From Dastarcus helophoroides (Eukaryota; Arthropoda; Insecta; Coleoptera; Bothrideridae), in contig CM053332.1 in the NCBI GenBank assembly GCA_028583605.1, positions 14,620,442 to 14,684,441 of the forward strand: DNA of 64,000 nucleotides, written 5' to 3'. Shown here piece after piece: positions 55,893 to 64,000 of this stretch. Every line of letters begins with the position of its first letter. Positions within the stretch are counted from its first letter, which is position 1. The translations under genes were made by a program, and so were the position numbers. The notes under the pieces were generated by a model. The model was given only the letters and a program-made list of their open reading frames with translations, searched no databases and was not told the DNA's origin.

Positions 55893-56600
55893 ACAAAGCT
55901 CAAGTTAGGCCAACACTAGAATATTGTTCTCATGTTTGGAATTCAGCCCCAAAGCACACTTTAGTTTTTTGGATGCAATTCAAAGAAGAGCGATTTGCCT
56001 AATTGATGACGAGAGTTTAACCAATTCTCTTGAAACACTAGAGCACAGGCGAACGGTTGGTGACTTGTCTGTTTTTTACAAGTACTATCATAGAAGACGC
56101 TCGCGGGAACTAATAGGATTGATCCCCTCAAGGGCCCAAAGCATACCTTAGCTCTTTTGGATTCAATTCAAAGAAGAGCGATTTGCCTAATTGATGACGA
56201 GAGTTTGACTGATTCTCTCGAAACACTAAAGCACAGACGGATGGTTGGTGCCTTGTCCCGTTTCTACAAGTACTATCACGGGAGATGCTCGCAGGAACTA
56301 ATAGGATTGATCCCCCCAAGGGCAAGATTCTTGAGGCATTCAATACAGTCGGAGACAGCAAGTTTTTGTGCGGTCCAGCTTGTCACAGTGAGGACTTCTG
56401 TCTATGGAGACTCTTTTTTCTATAGAACTTCCAAGCTACGAAACGCGTTACCGAAAGGATTTTTTTCCAAAAATTACAACCTATCCTTGTTTAAGAAGAC
56501 GGTTCATCGCCATCTATCCTTGTTTTCGCATTCTACTCGCAATGCTTTGAAGGCATAATGGGGTTACCCTTTGCGAGTGGATTAAACTTGAAAAAAAAAA
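55893..56600 (+). pseudogene. Jockey-like LINE 3' end nested in the RTE-like LINE
   Basis: Begins in the stretch encoding KAQVRPTLEYCSHVW and ends with GCGAGTGGATTAAACTTGAA plus an A-run. It carries a 188-bp internal direct duplication: GGATGCAATTCAAAGAAGAG starts at 55,971 and GGATTCAATTCAAAGAAGAG at 56,159, so the SIQRRAICLIDDESLT block and LIGLIP(P/S)RA occur twice. After the second block it is a normal 3' end (RTSVYGDSFFYRTSKLRN, FKKTVHRHLSL). Confidence 0.85.
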
Positions 56601-57483
56601 CAAATATGCGGAACTCGTAGTTTAGAAGCTTGGACGAGGATAAAGTCGATAAGAACATCAAAGAAGCATGGGAGGTATAATAAATGACGACTGGATACAC
56701 CACTTCAAAGAGCTTTTGGAAGAAAAACGTGACGATTTTCTAGGAGAACAGCATCAAATAGATAATTTATTTCATATAGAGCTCCAATTGGAACAGTTAG
56801 CGCAGGCCGTGAAGGGCGCAAAGTTAAGAAAACCTCCTGGACCGGGGGGAATATACCCGGAGTTCATAAAATATGGACCTGAAAAATTTATAGGATGGAT
56901 AAAATGTCTATTTGAAGGATACCTACATGGCGAAGAAACACCGACTGAATGGAAAACTTCATACATATCAACCATCCACATAAAAGGCTCAAAGAACGAC
57001 CCCAAGGACTACCGAGGAATAGCAGTCATCCCAACTATAGGAAGAATATATTCCCGGAATCTTATAAATCTAATAGAAGAGGATATTGAAGATAAGCAAT
57101 CGGAGGAACAAGCAGGGGAAGGTCTACGATAGAGAATCTTTTAATTCTAAAAGAGACTTTAGAAAAGCGAACTCAATGATATAGACAGACTCATATAGCC
57201 TTAGAGAAAGCTTATGATAAGGTTTCAGTATCCCAATTATGGAAAGCATTGAAAAAACTCGATAAAAGACCATCATTAATTCGGGCCGTTCAACTTTACT
57301 CTAAACAAAAATATGCGGCAATCAAAATCGAAACATCACTGACCGAGTTCTTTAACAAGACAAAGGGATTAAGGCAAGGATGTTGTTTATCTTCTATATT
57401 TTTTAAAATATACATAGACCAATCCTTGAAAGGCTGGACACGTAAATGTAAAAACATGGGAATTCGGGTGGGGGACGACTCTC

Positions 57484-57485
57484 CT

Positions 57486-57513
<28 letters not shown>
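57484..57513 (+). repeat. (CT)n microsatellite inside the RTE-like ORF
   Basis: A run of about 14 CT units directly upstream of the FADD codons. It shifts the reading frame and must have expanded after, or as part of, the element's decay. Confidence 0.9.
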
Positions 57514-57516
<3 letters not shown>

Positions 57517-58075
57517 AGACGACCAGATAGCGTTTGCAGAGGATGAACAAGATTTGAGCTATATGGTTAGAAAGCTAAACGAAGAGTATACTCTAGCTGG
57601 ACTTACAATCAACCTGAACAAATGTGAATACCTAACAGTGAGCAGTCATAATAACAGCAACCTATCTCTGGAACATGGAACAATAAAAAACGTGAAGAAA
57701 GCTAAATACTTAAGATTCATCTTCAATGAACAAGGGAATAGTAAAGATGAAATTGAAGAAAGAATAACAAAAGGTAGAAAAACCACTGGAGCACTCAATT
57801 CCATAGTTTGGGAAAGAAATATCAGGAGAGCAACCAAAATACGCATTTACAACTCAATCGTTAAGAGTATTACAACATATGGTGCAGAAGTATGGGATCT
57901 GAATAAAACTAATTGGAAAAATTTGCTGGCCACAGAGATGGACTTCTTGAGAAGAAGCAGTCGAAGATCAAAACCCGAAAGGATAAGAAATGTGGAAATT
58001 AGAAGGCATATGAACATTGAGAAAGATATTATTGACGACATAGAGAAAAAACAATTGACTTGGTTCGGACGAAAA

Positions 58076-58278
58076 CTAAAATACAAATCTTATCCTCCGA
58101 AACCAAAAAAGATTGAAAAACACAACAGAGGTTGCTCTAACGCGTTTCTGTGGATGATAGCTTGGCTATCGGAACGCGTTAGAGCAACCTCTGTTGTGTT
58201 TTTCAATCTTTTTTGGTTTCAGGGGACAAGATTTGAATTTCAATTTTCGAAGGTAACCAAGGACCAGTCCGTTCCACC
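58076..58278 (+). mobile_element. Fold-back family 1 copy nested in the RTE-like LINE
   Basis: The left arm starts TAAAATACAAATCTTATCCT, goes through AACACAACAGAGGTTGCTCT and a shortened centre (GTTTCTGTGGATGATAGC), then the complementary arm and the full tail (GTAACCAAGGACCAGTCCGT, TCCACCAGAA). The ribozyme-like boxes are degraded (GGAAC in place of GAAAC). The flanks TTGGTTCGGAC and TTGGATCCAAC may be a diverged target duplication. It sits at the point where the host ORF reads WFG, before RMNETKWP. Confidence 0.85.
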
Positions 58279-58379
58279 AGAATTGGATCCAACATACAAA
58301 AAGAATGAACGAAACAAAGTGGCCAAGAAAAATGCTAGAGTGGATACCACCAGTTTCCATTTTTTTTCTAAAAATTAAA

Positions 58380-59700
58380 CCCCACCATTGAAATTTCGAT
58401 ATTAGAAATTTCGACTTTTTCCTCAAAATTCATCTTTTTTTACAAATAAACTCTCTTTTTCTTTTGAAATTTCAAATTTATTCCAAAATTCGACTTCTTT
58501 TTTTCAAAATCCGACTTACTCAAAATTTCGAATTTTTTTCCCCAAAATTCGTCGTTTTTTTTTTAAATTTCGTCATATCTCAAAATTCTACTTTTTCTGA
58601 AAATGTCAACTTTTTTTAAAATTCGTTTTCCTGCAAATTTCGATTTGTTTATCAAACTTGGCATTTTTCTCGAAATTTGGTGGATCTTTTGATAAAAAAG
58701 TGAAAATTCTTGGAATAATATTTATCTGGAAATTTCGAACAATAATTTTTAAAAATTTTGAATGTTTGTAAAAGCAAATATCCCAAAAAAATTCAAATTT
58801 CGACGTTTATCTCAATAGTGAATATTTTCTGATATCACAGTAAGACAGGAGGGGAGCTTGTCCCTCATTCAGACAGTCTTTAAAAATACAATAAATATAG
58901 TGTCAAGAAATTTTGAGTCTTTTTCATGAAATTTCGACTTTTTTTTCTGAAATTTTCCTCAAAATTCGCCTTTTTTTTCGAAATTGCGACCAAATTTGAC
59001 TCCACCTGGAAAATTTCAAATTTTCACTACAACTTTTTACTCGAAATTTCGATCCCTTTTTCAAAATGTCGATCCTTTTCCCTGAAATTTCTATTTTTTT
59101 TTTCAAAACTAGTTTAGGGTTTCGAAACCTTCGAATTTTAGCTCGAAAATCGCATTCTTCTCCGAAATTTTGATACTATTCAAATTTTGAAAATTGGTCA
59201 GATTCTGATATTAAATTTGATTTCTTGAAAATTCCAACTTTATCCCAAAGCTGTTTTTTTATTATAATTCGTCCTTTTCTAAATTACGACTATTGTATTC
59301 AAAATTCTACTTTTTTTCTCTCAAAATTGAACATTATTCAAAAATTTTGAATATTTTATAGAAATTTCGACCTTTTCTTGACTCTGGTAATTTGTGTTTT
59401 TCAAAATTTGTCTTATTCTCAAAGTTTCAAATTGAGCTTTCTTATCCAGAATTAGACTTTTTCTCTAAATTCGTTTATTTTCTAAAATTTTTGACAAAAA
59501 TATAGAAATTTTGACAGCAATATTTTTAAGAAATTTAGAGAAAAATATTTCTTGTAAATTTCGAGATAATGTCAAAATTTAAATCAAAATAAAAATTGTC
59601 GGGGAAATATTTTTAAAGGCTGTTTTTTCTTTCTCCAAATGGGATTTATTCTGGAAATTGAGACTTTTATCACAACATTTTCTAAGCAGGTTCCAGTGAA
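58380..59700. repeat. T-rich degenerate repeat
   Basis: AAATTTCGACTTTTTT words as at 11.8-16.5 kb. No gene is supported; frames on both strands are compositional. Confidence 0.65.
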
Positions 59701-59802
59701 AATTCGACATCCGCATTAGGGTTTGCTAATATGGGAAAACCAACACTCGTTACATCCCTATTATGCGGTGAAATGTTGCAATAATAATTGGGACAACGTG
59801 TA

Positions 59803-62099
59803 CAGTGAAATCTCTCTTAAGCGAACACCTTCGGGACTGCCAAAATATGTTCGCATACCGGAGGTGTCCGTTCATAAGACATGATAACCACAATTTGTTT
59901 GCTTACTTATTATTTCCGTTTTTTTTAGATATGATACATCAGAAATGTCTTGGAACTTGGAATTTCTTTTTTTTTACTTCATGTTCAATTTCGTGATTTA
60001 AAGTTTAAAGTTTACAGTTTGAAGAAAACTCGAAATTTCGACAAAGAAGACGAAATTTCAAATTAATACTCAACATCAAAATTTTGAGAAAAGAGTAACA
60101 ATTGTGAAATTTCTAAAAACGTGTAAAAAAAGTCAAAATGTTAAAAAAAGACTGACACAAGTTCAATCTGAAATTTTCAATTTTTTCCCTCAAAACCTCG
60201 AATGTTCAAATCAAAATTTTTATAAAACAATTAATATTAAAAAATTTCTATTGTTTTCTTATATATTTTTCAAAATTTCAAGTTAAATCTTGACATTTCA
60301 AATTTTCTTAAAGGTGACTCTAAGGTAGAAAATTTGTGATTAAAATCCAAATCCAGACGATTATTTAAGTTTTCTAAAAAATGTTCTTTAGATATTTGGC
60401 CTTTAAAGTTGAAATTTAACCTTAAAGTGAACATTAAAATATGTTCTCTGAAAATTTGATTTTAATTAAAGCATCAATTTATAAACTGAAAGTGAAAATT
60501 TTGGAATCTAAAATTGAACTTTCAAGACTTTTCACGAAATTAGAGTTTAAGTTCCAGTGTTGAGGACAAACTCGAAATTATGGGAATTTTTTAAAATAGA
60601 TGAAACTTTTTTTCAAAAGTATGACTTTTTTATTTGGAATTGGGATTTATTTATTCAAAAATTTGATATTTTTATTTTAAATTTCAATTTTACCCTAAAA
60701 TTTATAAAAATTATAACATTTCAAGCTTAAACTTCAAACTGAAAACAAAAATTCAAACTTCGAGGGACACCCAAAATTTATAAAAAAGAAATTCGAGTTT
60801 TGACACCGAAAGTTGGGAAAATCTTGAAAGTGGAAATATTTCTGAGCTTAAAAATTTTGTTTAAATACGAAATTTTTATAACGTATGCTAATATTCGACC
60901 TCAAATTTTTTATGAAAAATCAAATGAACATTTTGTTAATTTTTAAATTACATTAGTTTTTTTCATAGTTTTCATTTTGATTAGAAATTTAGTTTTGTAA
61001 TTTTCCCCTTTCAAGTTAAAATTCGAATTAAAAAAATTAAAACGTCAAATTGGAAATTATGAAAAAATAGTCGAAATCCCTAAAAAAACTCGATTGCTTA
61101 AAATTCAAAGTTTCGAAAAAAAGAAGACTCGAAATTTAGCTGCAAAATAAGACTTTTTTTGATTCCTGCTCATTTATTTTAAAATAAAAAATATTTAACC
61201 ACTTTTCCATTCTTCATAGTTTCGATGGAGGACTGGTTTAAGTCGAAGATATCCTTTGACGAATTCACTTTTTCCTTTCGATATGTTTGAGTGAAATATC
61301 CTGTCAATGCAACATTGCATATAATTTTGTGGTGTCCGGTTAAGAGAGAACATTGGCATGTTGTATGCAGAAATACGTTCCGCGTCCGCCCAACAGAGAG
61401 TCCGCTCAACAAAGGTTCTATTTTATACAGATAAGGAAAAATTTTCATTGTCCATACAAAACGCTAAGAATTGTCCCTTCCATAGTTTTCTACGGCCGCT
61501 GAAGGTATTCCCCTATTTTGACGCAGCATGCTCGTATCTTCCAGTTTACAACAGACTGGAATATTGTTTAGCGCAGTCTGGTGGCCTATTTGAGCTCCTT
61601 ACATTGTAATGTTTGAAGAGTTATTTTGTTATATTCTTCTTTAGAATTATTATTTATTTTGTTTAAGAAATCTCGTTTATTTATTTTGGTTATCAAAGAA
61701 TATCAGTTTTATTTTGCCTCAGAGGTTGATTAAATCAACGGACTAAAAGAACAAACACATGTGGTACGCAAATTTTGATAAAATTGTTGCCTGCCAGTAG
61801 TAATCCCGTAACAAAACACGTTAGAAGCTATGATGTACTCCTGAAATCTCCACCAGCACTGATTCGCTGCGCTCTGCGTTGAATTGTTTACACCTGTGTA
61901 GGAGAATACAAGGCGCCGCTTATCTATCCCACTATTAACTCTCAATGTTAAATCTCTCATTAACATTCTCCCTATGGACAGTGTTTGACTTTCCTGATGT
62001 GTAGAATTTTCTGTGATACAATTCAGGACTATAAAAAACTGTCCGCCTAATAGACGGTGTCCGTTCATTAGAGGTGGAGGAGAGAGGGAGATTTCACTG
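59803..62099. mobile_element. Region bounded by pogo/Tigger-like inverted termini
   Basis: The left end, after TA, is CAGTGAAATCTCTCTTAAGC, followed by GGTGTCCGTTCAT. The right end, read inward, is CAGTGAAATCTCCCTCTCTC, followed by ATGAACGGACACC. The outer 12 bp pair exactly. Internal end-like motifs (GTCCGGTTAAGAGAG, GTCCGCTCAACAAAGG) at 61,333-61,416 suggest either subterminal repeats or two adjacent or nested copies. The body holds low-complexity DNA (about 60,000-61,180), and no transposase motif is seen. A 147-codon minus-strand frame at 61,730-62,173 crosses the right end and is not recognised. Confidence 0.6.
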
Positions 62100-63029
62100 C
62101 ATATGGTTACACCTGAAAACTTGGTTCGATACATGTAATCTAGTGACAGATGCATTAAGTTAGATAATCCCATTTACAAGAATTTAGAAGAATATATATG
62201 AAACGCCCATTTGACAATCTGTGAGAAGATAAGTACACAGAAAAGCATGGTGTAAGACAGAGAAAACCGCTTAACTGGGTGCCCTACCTTCCTGGTTCAC
62301 TGTGAACCATCTACACTTTCGATGTTTTAAATAATGTTATAAAAAACAAAACTAACTAAAGTGGTAACGGTATGTCAAACCGATATAAAACTGGTCACTA
62401 AGAAGTGTAAAAAATTTGAATGAGCAAAAAAAATATCGTTGAAGTTTAGGTCACTAAATTAATCTCTAAGTTTTATTTTGTTTTTTTATTGAGACACAAA
62501 TTAGCTTATGGCGCTGGTGTTTTCATTGAGGGCTTGTCCATCTACTGAGGGTACGAATAATGTTGAAAAATTGGCTCCTTTGTCTTCGTGGAATCATCTG
62601 CCAACTTTAGTTTACACAATTTGAGTGGTGATTCACTATGTACCACTGGTTCACTATTTACCACCTGACCCTACTCCAAGCTAACCCTATTATGACACAA
62701 TAAAGTTATCGTTTGCGAGAAGACTACTTAAACAAATGGGTTAGAAAAATGAACATTTTATTTTTACAGTAAAATTGAATGAAATGATTGTCTTTTAGGC
62801 AATGCATTGTCTCTTAAGCTATATTTAAAATTTTAACTTAAGGGATTTAAGTGATTTAAAATGTATTGCAAAATTTGTAACAAAGATACAAGAAAATAGA
62901 CAGACAAGAAGCTGTGGCAACAACTAAACAGACAAGAAAGCGAGTTAATGAAAACCATAACTATTAAACTTTATTAACGATTAAAACAGCAACACATATT
63001 GAAAATTCCACAATGTTTCGATAAATATT
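62100..63029. other. Unrecognised intergenic DNA
   Basis: AT-rich DNA between the pogo-like right end and the final Jockey copy. No gene or repeat-family match. Confidence 0.45.
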
Positions 63030-64000
63030 TACATCTTATGGCCTTCCTCCTGGACTCTGTCATTTGATATCCAATTTTCTCGCTGACAGATCTCTTCAGG
63101 TCGTCGTCGATGGCATATCATGCGAGACATTTGCGATTAACGCAGGGGTGCCTCAGGAGTCTGTTCTGTCTCCTACTCTATTTATGTTACACATAAACGA
63201 TCTCTTAGCTTCAACTTCCAATCCTATACAACAACGCAGATGATAGTAACCTTGTGTCATCTTTTTTCTCCGACAAACCATTATCTATCGCTGCTTCAGA
63301 TCGACTAAGGAAACAGCAGATACAGAGGATTAATCGGGACCTCGAGATTATTCTGGAATGGGGTAAGAAAAATTTGGTCGACTTCAACGCTACAAAAACT
63401 CAGGCCGCGGTTTTCTCTAAGAAAACATCAAGGGATAATGCAACAAACATACTAATGGAAAGTAAAATCCTTCCGATGGGATCTAATCTATCTATCCTAG
63501 GAGTGAATGCGAGCACTAACTTCTCTTGGGACGATCATGTGCGCGCCATTGCCAAATCCGCCTCTCAGAAGCTAGGCTTTCTTTTTAGAGCTAAAAAGTA
63601 CTTCACATCTCATCAGCTATTAACACGATACAAAGCTCAAGTTAGGCCAACACTAGAATACTGTTCTCATGTTTGGAGTTCAGCCCCAAAACACACTTTA
63701 GCTCTGTTGGATTCAATTCAAAAAAGAGCGATTCGCCTAATTGATGACGAGAGTCTGACCGATTCACTCGAAACATCTAGAGCACAGGCGTATGGTTGGT
63801 GACTTGTCCCTTTTCTACAAGTACTGTCATGGAAGATGCTCGCAGGAACTAATAGGATTGATCCCCCCAAGGGCAAGATTTTTGAGGCGTACTATACAGT
63901 CGGAGACAGCAAATTCCTGTGCGGTCCAGCACTTCTGTCTACGGAGACTCTTTTTTCTATAGAACTTCCAAGTTATGGGACTTGGTACCGAAAGGAATTT
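63030..64000 (+). pseudogene. Jockey-like LINE, 5'-truncated, running off the window
   Basis: This starts at SYGLPPGLCHLISNFLADR, then LQVVVDGISCETFAI, GVPQESVLSPTLF, and a degraded catalytic block (the YADD codons read through a frame change, seen as ...QQR then ADDSNL). It continues as a 182-codon frame from 63,254: KPLSIAASDRLRKQQIQR, NLVDFNATKTQAAVFSKK, ILGVNASTNFSWDDHVRA, KAQVRPTLEYCSHVWSS, then a frameshift at LETSRAQAYG. Homology continues to RTIQSETANS near the right edge. A small deletion removes sequence before CLRRLFF. This is the best-kept C-terminal copy in the window. Confidence 0.85.

Larger units (their letters stand above)
55495..58366 (+). pseudogene. RTE-like LINE ORF2 remnant with three interruptions
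   Basis: Linker region first: RRLEQKLIETERTAL and EEYEHIKTCILEAANEAIGR, then KKQLYQKLLQRNDTKAREQ-like sequence. It is broken at 55,893 by a Jockey copy and resumes at about 56,601. The RT region follows: HHFKELLEEKRDDFLGEQ, RKPPGPGGIYPEFIKYG, KDYRGIAVIPTIGRIYSRNL, a small deletion, STIENLLILKETLEKRT, LEKAYDKVSVSQLWKALKK, KGLRQGCCLSSIFFKIYIDQ. A CT microsatellite then shifts the frame just before FADDQIAFAEDEQDL (FADD at 57,512-57,523, catalytic). Then comes TINLNKCEYLTV, TYGAEVWDLNKTNWKN and KKQLTWFGR, where a family 1 element interrupts. After it, in another frame, is RMNETKWPRKMLEWIPP. Dead, but the longest RTE-like copy here. Confidence 0.85.

Noticed and set aside
58166..58426. 86-codon minus-strand frame, and similar 'KPKKIEKHNRGCSNAF'-type peptides at other fold-back copies
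   Set aside because: The recurring peptide is the translated family 1 arm and recurs wherever the element inserted. It is not a protein domain.
61730..62173. 147-codon minus-strand frame, the longest outside LINEs
   Set aside because: It begins outside the pogo-like right terminus and reads through it, so it spans an element boundary; no transposase motif is present.
1..64000. CRISPR array, bacterial operon or prophage structure
   Set aside because: The repeats are not CRISPR-like (no short constant repeats with unique spacers), and the coding content is eukaryotic transposons without operons or ribosome-binding sites.

Overview
The window is AT-rich eukaryotic intergenic DNA. Most likely it is from an arthropod: it holds a mariner (DD34D) element, Jockey-type and RTE-type LINE fragments, pogo-like inverted termini and short insect-type repeats. 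I see no intact host gene, tRNA or rRNA. Every recognisable coding sequence is a decayed transposon fragment; most of the other open frames are chance frames in low-complexity DNA.

Layout. 1-10 kb is an A-rich degenerate repeat (short words like AAATTTT and GTCGAAA) with a tandem array at about 5.2-9.0 kb. 11.8-16.5 kb is the same kind of DNA in the opposite orientation (T-rich). 18.7-22.2 kb holds two LINE 3' ends and a fold-back element. 24-27.2 kb has 587-bp and ~505-bp tandem repeats. 27.4-33.3 kb has an LTR-like segment, two fold-back elements, a dead mariner and more fold-backs. 33.4-37.9 kb is a ~200-240-bp repeat array split by a stack of LINE fragments. 40.5-46.3 kb is mostly minus-strand LINEs, including the longest Jockey copy (endonuclease plus RT). 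46.4-55.4 kb is mostly unrecognised or low-complexity DNA. 55.5-58.4 kb is an RTE-like LINE broken by a Jockey copy, a microsatellite and a fold-back element. 59.8-62.1 kb is bounded by pogo-like termini. A Jockey copy runs off the right end.

The most interesting content is a set of three short palindromic (fold-back) repeat families carrying hammerhead-ribozyme motifs. Family 3 (27.5, 32.6 and 6.6 kb) contains a complete minimal type I hammerhead at 27,876-27,922. Family 2 (21.9 kb) has the same hammerhead-like motif in both arms. Family 1 has twelve copies in the window, several with a hammerhead-like core. Families 1 and 3 share an architecture of inverted-repeat body plus a unique tail on one side only. 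Five copies are flanked by exact direct repeats of 11-14 bp, and a sixth by a 10-bp repeat with one mismatch. That suggests non-autonomous retroelements mobilised by target-primed reverse transcription, perhaps by Penelope-like machinery, whose elements are known to carry hammerheads. No Penelope-like ORF was found in the window.
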